A DNA stretch of 64,000 bases from Sphingomonas telluris (GTDB lineage: Bacteria; Pseudomonadota; Alphaproteobacteria; Sphingomonadales; Sphingomonadaceae): NCBI RefSeq assembly GCF_022568775.1, contig NZ_JAKZHW010000001.1, positions 1,364,001 through 1,428,000 on the forward strand, in the 5' to 3' direction. Below the pieces are notes generated by a model that saw only the letters and a program-made list of their open reading frames with translations, was not told where the DNA came from and did not search any database. Positions 18,003 to 27,283 of this stretch are shown in pieces. Each line of letters opens with the position of its first letter. Position 1 is the first letter of the stretch. Both the position numbers and the translations under genes were made by a program.

Positions 18003-19154
18003 TTGACCCCGGTCGGTTTGATAGGCCTCCTCCTGAGCTTCGCAGCGCTGCCGATGGCGTCCGTTCGCCTGACCCAAAGCCGGCTGCTGCTGTTCCTTGC
18101 GCTGCTGATCGTCCATCTTTGCTCGACCGTCGTTTACTACGTCTACGTGCTGCACAATACGGCAGACACCTCGACCTACTTCTATGATGGCTGGCATCTC
18201 GCGCGGTGGCCATTCAAGCTGGGCACTGTCTTCACCGTGCAACTGGTTCAAAGCATGAAGGAGACGATCGGGGGAAGCTATCTCGATTACTTCCTGATCT
18301 TCCAGGCGGTCGGATTCTGGGGCGTCGTTCTGATCATGCGCTCCTTCGAAGAGATCCACATCGCTTTGGCTGTACCTCCGACGGCACTGACCACGGCATT
18401 GCTATTCCTTCCGGGTCTTCACTTTTGGACGAGCGCCATCGGCAAGGACGCGCCTCTGTTGTTCGCGACCAGCCTCGCGGTCTGGTCAGTCCTGTCCTTG
18501 CGAACACGGTTGATTCCATTCGCGATTGCACTTGGTGTCATGGTCCTCTTCAGACCGCACGTCGCCCTCATTACGGCGGTGTCCCTGGCGCTCGCGGCCG
18601 CGGTCGATTCGCGCAGCAGCATCGGCGCGAGGATCGGCCTGCTCATCCTGGCACTCGGCGGTTCGGCCCTGGTTGCCATGTCCGTGGACACAACCTTCAA
18701 CATGACGGTCAGCAACCCGGATTCCGTGGCAGACTTCTTCGCTCGCAAGGCACAGGTAAACGATACGATCGCCGGGACGACTTCGATTGCGGGCGCTTCG
18801 ATGCCAATGAAACTGTTCAGTCAGCTCTACCGGCCACTCTTCCTCGATGCGAATGGCGCTCTCGGGCTGATCGCGTCCGTCGAGAACTGCATTTTCATCG
18901 CGATGACTCTCTTCCTGCTGAGCAGGTGGCAGCAGGTTCTCAGGCTAACCCGGTCGGTTTTCTTTCTGGAGTTTGCCATCATCTTCGCGGCGACGCTGAC
19001 GATCCTGTTGTCCATGGTCTTCTATAACGTCGGGCTGGGACTGCGCCAGAAAGTCATGATCCTGCCGGCCTGGTTAGCCTTCTTCGCGGCGAACTGGGCC
19101 TATTACGTAAAGACACGCGAGGTTCGGCCCGAAACACGAGAGCTGCCCGCATGA
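18003..19154 (+). CDS. Polytopic membrane protein, possible glycan polymerase
   Basis: A 383-residue protein with about ten hydrophobic segments and short loops, including FYDGWHLARWPFKLG, FLPGLHFWTSAIGKDAPLLFA and a C-terminal GLRQKVMILPAWLAFFAANWAYY. Layout and context fit a Wzy-like polymerase or other membrane glycan enzyme, but no signature confirms this. The start is a TTG at 18003, and the end overlaps the next gene by ATGA, indicating a shared operon (18003-24608). Confidence 0.7.
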   Translation: MTPVGLIGLLLSFAALPMASVRLTQSRLLLFLALLIVHLCSTVVYYVYVLHNTADTSTYFYDGWHLARWPFKLGTVFTVQLVQSMKETIGGSYLDYFLIFQAVGFWGVVLIMRSFEEIHIALAVPPTALTTALLFLPGLHFWTSAIGKDAPLLFATSLAVWSVLSLRTRLIPFAIALGVMVLFRPHVALITAVSLALAAAVDSRSSIGARIGLLILALGGSALVAMSVDTTFNMTVSNPDSVADFFARKAQVNDTIAGTTSIAGASMPMKLFSQLYRPLFLDANGALGLIASVENCIFIAMTLFLLSRWQQVLRLTRSVFFLEFAIIFAATLTILLSMVFYNVGLGLRQKVMILPAWLAFFAANWAYYVKTREVRPETRELPA

Positions 19155-20374
19155 GCAGCGCTCCGAAGGAGCTCGGTGCGATGGAGGATCTCCGGCTCCG
19201 ACCGGACGAGGCCTGGCCCGCATTTGAAGAAGACGAGATTGAGGCAGCGGGCGCGGTGCTGCGCTCCGGCAAGGTCAACCAGTGGACCGGTCCCGATGTC
19301 TCAGCATTCGAACGCGCCTGTACCGAACGCTTTGGCGGGTGCCACGGTGTCGCTGTCGCAAACGGCTCGGTTGCGCTGGAACTGGCACTTCGGGCTCTCG
19401 GAATTGAGTCGAAGGATGAGGTCATTGTCACGCCGCGATCGTTCGTGGCGTCGGCTTTCTGCGTGATGCTCGTTGGCGCAAAGCCGATGTTTGCGGACGT
19501 CGAGCCAGCCAGCGGAAACATCAGCGCCGAGACGGTCGAACGGGTCCTGACGCCGCGGACCAAGGCGATCATTCCGGTCCATCTCGCCGGCTGGCCTGCC
19601 GACATGCCGGCGATCATGGAACTCGCGGGCCGTCACGGAGTGAAGGTTATCGAGGATTGCGCTCAGAGCCCCGGCGCAACCGTGGACGGACGCCCCGCGG
19701 GCAGCTTCGGGGACGCAGCTGCATTCTCCTTTTGTCAGGACAAGATCATCACTACGGGCGGCGAAGGGGGCTTCGTCAGCTTCCGCGACGCGGATGCCCA
19801 TGAACGGGCATGGGCATTCAAGGACCATGGGAAGAACCGCGCGAAGGCACTCGCGCCGCCAGACAATCCCGGTCAATTCCGCTGGCTCCACGACAGCGTC
19901 GGGACGAACTGGCGCCTCACCGGCCCCCAAGCTGCGATCGGGCTTGCCCAGCTTGGCAAGCTCGACGCTTGGCTCAAAACGCGTGCGCGGAATGCTCAGA
20001 TCTGGATCGACGCACTATCCGAAACTCGCGGAATCAGCATGCCCCTCCCGCGGGAAGGCATGCGTCACGCCTTCTACAAGTTGTATTTTCAGCTTGAGCC
20101 GGGAACTGGCACGTCTGCTCGGACGGAAATTCTGCGCCGCTCGGCCGCAGAAGGGATTCGAGTTTTCTCTGGCTCTTGCAGCGAAATCTATCGTGAGCTG
20201 GCCTTCAACGGGATGCCCACGCCCAATTGCCCAACCGCGCAGCGGCTCAGCGAAACGAGTTTGATGGTCGAAGTGCACCCGACGCTGCGCCCGGACCTTA
20301 TAATGCGGCGAGCTCAACGGCTTGCTCAAATAATCTCGGATGTTTTGTCCGAATCAGCTGCTAAGGACCATTGA
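19151..20374 (+). CDS. DegT/DnrJ/EryC1 aminotransferase, PglE-like
   Basis: A 407-residue PLP-dependent sugar aminotransferase of fold type I. Recognisable pieces are GCHGVAVANGSVALELALRALG, the Asp-containing VIEDCAQSPGA and the PLP-lysine motif FCQDKIITTGGEGGF. Next to a PglF-like 4,6-dehydratase and a PglD-like acetyltransferase it most plausibly aminates the 4-keto group of UDP-4-keto-6-deoxy-GlcNAc. It overlaps the preceding membrane gene by four bases and runs into the next gene. Confidence 0.9.
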   Translation: MSSAPKELGAMEDLRLRPDEAWPAFEEDEIEAAGAVLRSGKVNQWTGPDVSAFERACTERFGGCHGVAVANGSVALELALRALGIESKDEVIVTPRSFVASAFCVMLVGAKPMFADVEPASGNISAETVERVLTPRTKAIIPVHLAGWPADMPAIMELAGRHGVKVIEDCAQSPGATVDGRPAGSFGDAAAFSFCQDKIITTGGEGGFVSFRDADAHERAWAFKDHGKNRAKALAPPDNPGQFRWLHDSVGTNWRLTGPQAAIGLAQLGKLDAWLKTRARNAQIWIDALSETRGISMPLPREGMRHAFYKLYFQLEPGTGTSARTEILRRSAAEGIRVFSGSCSEIYRELAFNGMPTPNCPTAQRLSETSLMVEVHPTLRPDLIMRRAQRLAQIISDVLSESAAKDH

Positions 20375-20397
20375 CCAGAAGGAACCTGAACGGGGTC

Positions 20398-22368
20398 ATG
20401 GTCAGCGAATTCCTAAAGCGCCTTCCCGAATTGAGCCGGGTGCGAAAGCGAGCAATCCTCGTCGGCTATGACGGCGCCGCGATGGCCGTTTCCCTGTGGG
20501 GCGCATTTTCTGCTCGCCTTGGAATCCCGTATGTTCCTCAGAGCGCGAAGCTCATCCTGGCGGCCTGCGTGTCGTTCGCAATTGGGATTTTCGCGCTCTA
20601 CCGTTTGCAGGTCTACCACATCGTCCTGCGCTACTTCGACCTGCGGACCGTCACCCGCATCTTCTCGGGCGCTGCAATCGCCGCCATCGCCTGGGTGATC
20701 CTCGTCTATCTGATGCAGGAGCGGATCCTCATCAGCGGCCTGCCGAGCTTCGTGCCACGCTCGGTCGCCTTCATCTACTGCGGCTTCCTGTTCCTGATGC
20801 TGTTCATGGGCCGCTACGTCATGGCCCTGCTGCTCTCAGGTGCCGCGCGAGTGCCCCCGCCCTCTCCGCATGCGCGCTTCAACATCGTCATCTACGGCGC
20901 GAACGCCGCCGGCATCAGCCTCGCCAACTCGGTGCGGATGACGCCCCAGTATCGGCTCGTGGCCTTCGTCGACGACGATCCTGCGCTCCGCGGCCAGATC
21001 CTGGCCGGATTGCCGATTCACGCCTCCTACGAGCTTCCGCAGATTTCACGCGCGGAGCGGATCAGCGAAGTCTTCCTCGCTCTTTCGAGCGCGAGCCGGA
21101 GCCAGCGCCTAGCCGCGATCAACCGGGTGACGGGACTGAACCTGAAGGCGAAGACGATCCCCGCGCCCGAAGAGATCGTCTCGGGTCGCTTCACCGTCAG
21201 TGACGTCCGCCCGATCGACGTCAGCGACCTGTTGCGCCGCGATCCCGTCGAACCGATCGGAGAACTCATCCGCGACGCGATCCAGGATCATACCATCCTC
21301 GTGACTGGCGCCGGCGGATCGATCGGTGCCGAAATCTGCCGGCAGGTGCTTCAGGGCGGTCCGCGCAAGCTGGTTCTCCTCGATCATTCGGAGTTCACGC
21401 TCTACGCGATAGACCAGTCGCTAGGCGAAATGCTCGACAAGCTTCCGCGCGACACACGCCCGGACATCGTTCCGGTCGTCGGCTCGATGCTGAACGAGGC
21501 CCTCATCCGTAGTCTGCTCCGTGAGCATGACGTCGACTGCATCTATCACGCCGCCGCCTACAAGCACGTCCCACTGCTGGAGCGGAACGAAGTCGTCGGC
21601 GTGGAGAACAACGTCCTCGGGACGCTCATCCTCGTTCGGGCTGCGTTCGAAGCCAAGCTCACCCGCTTCACCATGATCTCCACCGACAAAGCTGTTCGGC
21701 CGAAGAGCGTCATGGGCGCCAGCAAGCGGACCGCCGAGCTGATCGTGCAGGCCTATGCCGACCATCCGGCTTGCGAGACGGCGTTCGGCATTGTGCGCTT
21801 CGGCAATGTCCTCGATTCCTCCGGTTCGGTCGTGCAGCGCTTCCGCAAGCAGATCGCCCAGGGCGGACCGGTGACCGTTACCCACCAGGAGATCACGCGC
21901 TACTTCATGTCGATTCCCGAAGCGACGCAGCTGGTGCTCCAGGCAAGCGCGATGGCGCGGGACGGCGAAGTCTTCGTGCTCGACATGGGCGAACCGGTCC
22001 GCATCGACGAGCTGGCGCGGAACATGGTGCAATTGTCCGGAATGTCCGTGCGCGACGAGAACAATCCTGCCGGCGACATCGAGATTCAGTACGTCGGGCT
22101 CCGTCCAGGCGAGAAGCTCTACGAGGAATTGTTCGTAGGAGAGGACACGCTCGAGACCACTCACCCGCGCATCCACATGGCGAAGGAGCGGTTCGTCAGC
22201 CTCCAAGACCTTCAGCCGCATCTCGACGAGCTTCGCGAGGCGATCGGGAGCGGGCATGCCGGAACGGTCCGGCGGAAGCTCCGTGAGCTGATCGACCCGG
22301 AGGACGAAATCGAACGCGTTGCCGAAGGTGTCGTGACCCCGTTCACAAGGCGCGGTACGAACGCTTGA
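20398..22368 (+). CDS. Membrane-bound UDP-sugar 4,6-dehydratase (PglF/WbpM/CapD family)
   Basis: A 656-residue protein from the ATG at 20398; a TTG at 20371 overlapping the previous stop is an alternative start. Four transmembrane helices fill the first ~150 residues. A CoA-binding-like Rossmann segment follows (NIVIYGANAAGISLANSV). The SDR catalytic domain contains the cofactor motif TGAGGSIGAEICRQ, the FTMISTDKAV segment and SGSVVQRFRKQI. These enzymes make UDP-4-keto-6-deoxy-GlcNAc at the inner membrane, the first step of bacillosamine or related sugars. Confidence 0.92.
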   Translation: MVSEFLKRLPELSRVRKRAILVGYDGAAMAVSLWGAFSARLGIPYVPQSAKLILAACVSFAIGIFALYRLQVYHIVLRYFDLRTVTRIFSGAAIAAIAWVILVYLMQERILISGLPSFVPRSVAFIYCGFLFLMLFMGRYVMALLLSGAARVPPPSPHARFNIVIYGANAAGISLANSVRMTPQYRLVAFVDDDPALRGQILAGLPIHASYELPQISRAERISEVFLALSSASRSQRLAAINRVTGLNLKAKTIPAPEEIVSGRFTVSDVRPIDVSDLLRRDPVEPIGELIRDAIQDHTILVTGAGGSIGAEICRQVLQGGPRKLVLLDHSEFTLYAIDQSLGEMLDKLPRDTRPDIVPVVGSMLNEALIRSLLREHDVDCIYHAAAYKHVPLLERNEVVGVENNVLGTLILVRAAFEAKLTRFTMISTDKAVRPKSVMGASKRTAELIVQAYADHPACETAFGIVRFGNVLDSSGSVVQRFRKQIAQGGPVTVTHQEITRYFMSIPEATQLVLQASAMARDGEVFVLDMGEPVRIDELARNMVQLSGMSVRDENNPAGDIEIQYVGLRPGEKLYEELFVGEDTLETTHPRIHMAKERFVSLQDLQPHLDELREAIGSGHAGTVRRKLRELIDPEDEIERVAEGVVTPFTRRGTNA

Positions 22369-22387
22369 GTGAAGCGCAGGGGGCGGC

Positions 22388-23014
22388 GTGTCTGAACTGA
22401 TCATTTTCGGGTCGGGCGGTCACGCCAAGGTCGTGATCGAGGCGGTGCGGGCACGGACTCCGGACCGGCCGATCATTCTCATCGATGATGACCCTTCCGC
22501 GGCGGGGCGCGTCGTGCTCGGAATCCCCGTCTCCGGCACCCGCGACTGGATCGCGTCCAACATCAGCGGCTCTCCCGTCGCTCTCGGAATTGGCAACAAC
22601 CGCGGGCGAAGCGAACTTCTCGATTGGCTGGCGAGCGAGGGCTGCGAGGTCGAGCCCGTCGTTCATCCGTCGGCGATCGTCGGATCGACGGTGTCGATCG
22701 GGGCAGGAGCATTCGTGGCGGCGGGTGCGGTTCTGATTGCCGACTCCAAGATCGGCGAAGCGGCGATCGTCAATACGGCCGCGAGCGTCGATCATGACTG
22801 CCAGATCGGGAAGGCCGCGCACATCGCGCCGGGCGTCCGCCTCTGCGGAAACGTATCGGTTGGTGAGCGAAGCCTGATCGGGGTTGGCACCGCAGTCCGC
22901 CCCGGAATGTCCATCGGCGCCGATATCGTCGTCGGCGCGGGCAGTGCTGTGGTGACCGACCTAATCGAGGCCGGCACCTATGCCGGATGCCCCGCCCGCC
23001 GCATCGACGCCTAG
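22388..23014 (+). CDS. Sugar O/N-acetyltransferase, PglD/NeuD-like left-handed beta-helix
   Basis: A 208-residue protein with an N-terminal Rossmann-like nucleotide-sugar site (IIFGSGGHAKVVIEAV) and a hexapeptide-repeat beta-helix (HPSAIVGSTVSIGAGAFVAA onward). The catalytic histidine lies in the SVDHDCQIG turn, as in PglD, which N-acetylates UDP-4-amino sugars. The start is GTG with an AGGGGG ribosome binding site. With the PglE- and PglF-like genes it completes a UDP-diNAc-bacillosamine-type pathway. The end overlaps the next ORF by 35 bases. Confidence 0.9.
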   Translation: MSELIIFGSGGHAKVVIEAVRARTPDRPIILIDDDPSAAGRVVLGIPVSGTRDWIASNISGSPVALGIGNNRGRSELLDWLASEGCEVEPVVHPSAIVGSTVSIGAGAFVAAGAVLIADSKIGEAAIVNTAASVDHDCQIGKAAHIAPGVRLCGNVSVGERSLIGVGTAVRPGMSIGADIVVGAGSAVVTDLIEAGTYAGCPARRIDA

Positions 23015-24608
23015 GCACACGCCTTTGAACATTGCCGTCATCGTCGACAACGGAGCCGTTCAACGCTTCGCTTTGGACACCCTGAACGCCATCGATGGCG
23101 TCGACGAAATTGCCGTTTTCTCCTGCACTAATACCCGCCTGCCGAAGCGCTGGTTGAAGCACGGCGCCTATTACGCGCTGAACCTCCTCAGCGTCCGCAA
23201 CCGGCTGACGCGCTTCGTTCCCGTCGCATCAGGCGAGAAAAGTATCGCCAGCACGACCGAGTTCGCGTCCGAATATGACGGGGCGTGGCAGCGCCTGCCT
23301 CCCGACATCGTGGCGAGGCTTCGCGCCGCGGATGTGATCCTCAAGTTTGGAATGGGTCTGCTTCGCGTGCCGAGCACGGGCGAGCTTCCCATCCCTATCC
23401 TGTCCTATCACCACGGCGACCCCGATCGATATCGCGGGCGTCCCGCCGGCTTCTGGGAAATCAGCGAGGGCGCTCCTGTCATGGGACAAGTCGTGCAGGT
23501 GATCGGCGATCGCCTCGATGCGGGTGAGGTCGTCGCCACCTGCGAGACCAAGGTCTTTCCCTGGTCCTACCGAGCGACCCTGATCGAGGCGTATCGGCAC
23601 TCACCGCTAATCATCAACACCGCGATCCGGAACGCGCTCGCGCGCCGCACCCTCGCCAAGGAGCGAAATGGCCGAAATTGCCGCCTTCCGTCGAACGGGC
23701 GCACCATGGCGTTCACGCTTGCAATGGCGGGAAGGTTCGTTCGCCGCCTCCTCTACGGCGGCTTCGTCGAGAAGGCGTGGAACGTCTCCACGGCATCCGT
23801 ACGCGAGCCGTCCCAAGTGATCGCGGGCGAGATTCCTCCCGCGAGCGAATGGCAAACCTTGCCGATTGCGAAAGATTACCGCATCTACGCCGATCCCTTT
23901 TATTCGGATGCTCTCGGGAGCATCCTCGTCGAAGCCCTCAACAAGCGGACCCGGCGCGGTGAAATCGTCAGCGTGGAAGCTACCGGCGAGCGACCCCTGA
24001 TCCGGGAGGCTGGTCACCTGTCGTACCCCGCGACGACCCGCATCGACGGCAAGGAAATCATCGTTCCGGAATGTGCAAGCTGGTCCACGCCTCGCGCTTA
24101 TCTCGCCGACGCCGATGCCCAGCCCCTGCCCACTCTTCGGATCGAGAATGACGAACGCGTCACCGACCCCACCCTGCTGCAGCACGGAGGCCGGATCTAC
24201 CTCTTCGGGAACCCTCGGAGTGCGGGCGCGAGTGCGGGCGCGAACGTCCTTCACCTTTGGTCCGCCAGCGCGATCGACAGCGAGTTCAAGCTGCATCCTG
24301 CAAGCCCGATCCGCATCTCGCCTGAGGGTTCGCGAATGGGCGGAGCGATCCTCAATCTGGATGGGCGGCTCATCCGGTTCGGGCAGGATTTCTCAGGCGG
24401 CTACGGCGACGGCCTGATCGCCTTCGAAATCGATGAGCTCACTCCGGACAGCTATACGGAGCGCAAGATCGGCACCGTCCGCTTTGGCGACCGGCACGGA
24501 CCCCACACGCTCAATTTCCGCGAAGGCGAGATGCTGTTCGACTGGTACCAGGAGCGGGTGTCGCTGCTGGCCGGCGTCAGACGCATCGCCGCTCGCCTGA
24601 AGCGCTAG
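22980..24608 (+). CDS. Formyltransferase-like domain fused to a beta-propeller glycan-enzyme domain
   Basis: A 542-residue two-domain protein. Residues about 15-215 resemble the formyltransferase fold (YHHGDPDRYRGRPAGFWEI and GDRLDAGEVVATCE, matching the HPSLLPxYRG and DxG-I regions). The usual Asn of the N-x-H active-site triad is replaced by Ser in LSYHH, while His and Asp remain. Residues about 270-540 are strand-rich with repeated DP.L...G..YLFG patterns (a GH43-like five-bladed propeller, as in the N-terminal part of plant GINT1-type proteins). It may modify an amino sugar or glycolipid headgroup. An alternative start is a TTG at 23024. Confidence 0.75.
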   Translation: MPDAPPAASTPRHTPLNIAVIVDNGAVQRFALDTLNAIDGVDEIAVFSCTNTRLPKRWLKHGAYYALNLLSVRNRLTRFVPVASGEKSIASTTEFASEYDGAWQRLPPDIVARLRAADVILKFGMGLLRVPSTGELPIPILSYHHGDPDRYRGRPAGFWEISEGAPVMGQVVQVIGDRLDAGEVVATCETKVFPWSYRATLIEAYRHSPLIINTAIRNALARRTLAKERNGRNCRLPSNGRTMAFTLAMAGRFVRRLLYGGFVEKAWNVSTASVREPSQVIAGEIPPASEWQTLPIAKDYRIYADPFYSDALGSILVEALNKRTRRGEIVSVEATGERPLIREAGHLSYPATTRIDGKEIIVPECASWSTPRAYLADADAQPLPTLRIENDERVTDPTLLQHGGRIYLFGNPRSAGASAGANVLHLWSASAIDSEFKLHPASPIRISPEGSRMGGAILNLDGRLIRFGQDFSGGYGDGLIAFEIDELTPDSYTERKIGTVRFGDRHGPHTLNFREGEMLFDWYQERVSLLAGVRRIAARLKR

Positions 24609-25726
24609 CCGAGGGCTCGCAGGGCATCGATCACCCGGTCCTGATCCGCCTCGGTCAGGTACGCGCTCATCGGCAGGCTGAAGATCCTGTTGCTGACATC
24701 CTCGGCCACCGGAAAGTCGCCTGCCGAGTGATTCAGATGCGCAAGCGCCGTCTGCAGGTGCAGCGAGCGCGCGTAATAAATGGCGGTGGGAACCCCGGCG
24801 GACTTCAGCCCGGCGATCCATCGCTCCCGATCGTCGCCCGATGCGGCAAGCACCGAATGTTGCGCCCAGCTGCTGACATGTCCGTCGGGCACGTGCGGTG
24901 CCGTCAGCCAGTTCGGCAAGGCCTGCCGGTAACGCTCGGCGACCTGCTGACGCCGTTCGAGTTCCCCCGGGAACGCGTCCAGCTTTTCGAGGAGGATCGC
25001 AGCCTGGATGGTGTCCAACCGGCTGTTCGTCCCCACTCGGACATTGTCGTACTTGTCTTCCCCCTTCCCGTGCATGCGCAGCGACCGAAGCACGTCCGCG
25101 AGCTCATCGTCCTCCGTGAAAAGCGCCCCGCCGTCGCCGTAGCAACCGAGCGGCTTGGCGGGGAAGAAACTGGTCGTAGCGACGCGCCCGAATGCGCCAG
25201 CCTTCATCCCACGAACCGACGCACCGAAAGCCTGCGCGGCATCCTCGATTAGCTCCAGCCCGTGCCGCGCACAGACCTGTTCGATAGTCGCATAGTCTGC
25301 GGGGAGGCCGAACAGGTCGACGGTCATGACTGCGCGGGGCCTAACTCGACCGGCGTCGCGCGTGCGCTCAACTGCTTCCTGCAGCGCGACCGGATCGAGA
25401 TTGAACGTGCGTGGATCGATGTCCGCGAAGACAGGCAGCGCACCGGCCAGCATGATCGCCTCGACCGTCGCGAAGAAGGTGAAAGGCGTCGTGAACACCG
25501 CGTCGCCCGGCCCAATCCCGAGCGCTCGCAATGCAAGCACCAGCGCGTCCGTACCATTCGCGCAGGTGACGGCGTGGCCTACACCGCAATAGCTGGCCAG
25601 CTCGCCCTCGAGCTCCGCCACCTCCGGCCCCATGATGAAGGCGCCATGCTCGAGCACGGCCTCGATGCGGCGATCGATGCGTTCACGAAGCGCCGAATAT
25701 TGCGCCTTGAGGTCGATGAACTGCAT
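24605..25726 (-). CDS. DegT/DnrJ/EryC1 aminotransferase, WbpE/WlbC-like
   Basis: A 373-residue PLP-dependent sugar aminotransferase beginning MQFIDLKAQY, typical of the WbpE/WlbC subgroup that aminates 3-keto-UDP-GlcNAcA. It carries VTCANGTDALVLALRALG, LIEDAAQAFGA and the PLP-lysine motif FFPAKPLGCYGDGGA. No WbpB-like dehydrogenase is in view, so the substrate is open. It starts right at the stop of the GT4 gene in the same minus-strand operon and is convergent (4-base overlap) with the formyltransferase fusion. Confidence 0.9.
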   Translation of the reverse strand: MQFIDLKAQYSALRERIDRRIEAVLEHGAFIMGPEVAELEGELASYCGVGHAVTCANGTDALVLALRALGIGPGDAVFTTPFTFFATVEAIMLAGALPVFADIDPRTFNLDPVALQEAVERTRDAGRVRPRAVMTVDLFGLPADYATIEQVCARHGLELIEDAAQAFGASVRGMKAGAFGRVATTSFFPAKPLGCYGDGGALFTEDDELADVLRSLRMHGKGEDKYDNVRVGTNSRLDTIQAAILLEKLDAFPGELERRQQVAERYRQALPNWLTAPHVPDGHVSSWAQHSVLAASGDDRERWIAGLKSAGVPTAIYYARSLHLQTALAHLNHSAGDFPVAEDVSNRIFSLPMSAYLTEADQDRVIDALRALG

Positions 25727-26860
25727 TCAGCCCCCGCTCCGCCGCCGGATCGCCTCGCGGTACAATGCGCCATAGCTTCGCGCCATGGCCGCTGCGGAAT
25801 GCTCCGCCTGCAAATGCCTGTACTGCCGCTTGGCAAGCTCGTTGCGTGTCTGGTCGGATCGCAGCAGCTCGACCGCTTTGTCTCCAACCTCCGCCGGGTT
25901 GCGGCTCGACCAGATCCAGTCGCTCTCTCCGCTATGATCGCCGCGCAACTGGATTGCGATGACGGGAACCTTGGCAGCAACCGCTTGAAGGCCGGCGACG
26001 CCCGACACGGCCCCGACGTTCGCGGTGACGTAGAGGTCGCTGATCGACAGCGGCAGTTCGATCCGTTCGATCAGTCCGGGAAGATGCAAACGGTCCGCGA
26101 TCCCTGCCGCTGCGGCATCACGCTCGATCGCCGCACGCTCGGGTCCATCGCCGCCCATGACGAAATACACGTTGGGCCCAAGCTCCTCCGCGATCGTCGC
26201 GAACGCGGGCACGTAACGGCGCGGTCGTCGCTCCTCGATGAGTCGGCTGACCGTCGTCACAACCTTGGCGTCTGCCGGAATACCCAGCGACGCGCGATAA
26301 TCCGCCTGCTGCTTGCGCGTGACGTTGCTCGTGTCGGTCTCGCCCAGCCCGATGGGAATCACCTTCGACGCGATATGCGCATTCCGCTTGAAAAACTCGC
26401 GCCAGTAGGGATCCTCGACCATCATCCCGAGGCCGTCCCACTGCCCCGCGAGCTGCGCATGGAACCAGCGTTGGATGCGCGGAATGGGCATGCCCACGGC
26501 GTGGTAGGTTTCGACCACTGCCGGACCGTTCCTGCCCGCCAACGCCCGCGCGCCCGCAGCGAACAGCGCGCCGTAAGTCAGGTGGCAGTGCAGCACGTCA
26601 TGGTCGGCGATGAGCGAGCGGTTGGCCGAAATCCAGCGGACCATCTCCGGATACTTGCCCAAGCGCCCCATCGGCTTGTCCGAGACGAGATGGACCTTCA
26701 CCCGTCGATCGAGGCCGTCGTGCGCGCGGTCCTTCGGCAGCGGATGGCCGAGGACCATCGTCACCTTGTCGCCCGCCGCAACCTGCCGGTTCGCAAGCTC
26801 GATCGCGAGCCGCTCGCCGCCGCCCCTGGCGAGGCTGGGAAGGACGTGAAGAATCTTCAT
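25727..26860 (-). CDS. Glycosyltransferase, GT4 family
   Basis: From the ATG at 26860 the protein is 377 residues and starts MKILHVLPSLARGGGERLAIELAN, the GT4 acceptor-domain opening. The donor-domain features VTTVSRLIEERRPRRYVPAF and GDGPERAAIE follow, then GVAGLQAVAAKVPVIA, the E-x7-E-like region. It would transfer a sugar from a nucleotide donor during surface-glycan assembly in the cytoplasm. A longer upstream frame is Pro/Gly-rich and unsupported. It is co-oriented and abutting with the WbpE-like aminotransferase. Confidence 0.9.
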   Translation of the reverse strand: MKILHVLPSLARGGGERLAIELANRQVAAGDKVTMVLGHPLPKDRAHDGLDRRVKVHLVSDKPMGRLGKYPEMVRWISANRSLIADHDVLHCHLTYGALFAAGARALAGRNGPAVVETYHAVGMPIPRIQRWFHAQLAGQWDGLGMMVEDPYWREFFKRNAHIASKVIPIGLGETDTSNVTRKQQADYRASLGIPADAKVVTTVSRLIEERRPRRYVPAFATIAEELGPNVYFVMGGDGPERAAIERDAAAAGIADRLHLPGLIERIELPLSISDLYVTANVGAVSGVAGLQAVAAKVPVIAIQLRGDHSGESDWIWSSRNPAEVGDKAVELLRSDQTRNELAKRQYRHLQAEHSAAAMARSYGALYREAIRRRSGG

Positions 26861-27011
26861 TCGGCCCTCTTTTGGCGGCTGCTCCGCGCAAGGACCAGCG
26901 AGACTTCTTGGACACGGACCACCCCGCCCGCCTGAATTTTCAGGAGGATAGGCCTCGGCTCGCACCGGCGACCAGACCAGTCGGGTCAATTGCGGATATG
27001 GCTTGGATCTC

Positions 27012-27192
27012 AGGGAAGAAATGGTGGGCGTGACAAGGATGAACTTGCGGCCCCTGGGATGTCAGCACGAGCAGCCTCAGCTGACCTGCTGACTCTTCAA
27101 GGTTCCAAGCAGGCGAACATGCCGATTGGCCCAACAAAACGCGATTCGACAACCGTTCGCGTTCAAGTTGAACCAGTCGAACACTGTAAGTC
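27012..27192 (-). repeat. Dispersed tRNA-Val-linked repeat, copy 1 (degenerate)
   Basis: One of four directly oriented copies. At its left is a decayed 3' half of a tRNA-Val(GAC) read on the minus strand (27022-27065, including CCA). It is followed by the shared GAGCAGCCTCAG segment and a block containing GATTCGACAAC and GTTCAAGTTGAACC, a near-palindrome. This copy has more substitutions than the others. It occupies most of the otherwise gene-free gap 26861-27283, between the glycan cluster and the PEP-CTERM gene. Confidence 0.8.
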
Positions 27193-27283
27193 GAGAGCCC
27201 ACCTAAGAAGCCGATAAACAATCGGATTGCGCGCGCTCGATCGGAGAGAGGTTCTTCAGTTTGCGCCGGCAAGCCTCGTCAAT

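Noticed and set aside
25262-26935. 557-residue plus-strand frame
   Set aside because: Antisense to the WbpE-like aminotransferase and GT4; Arg/His-rich with no domain.
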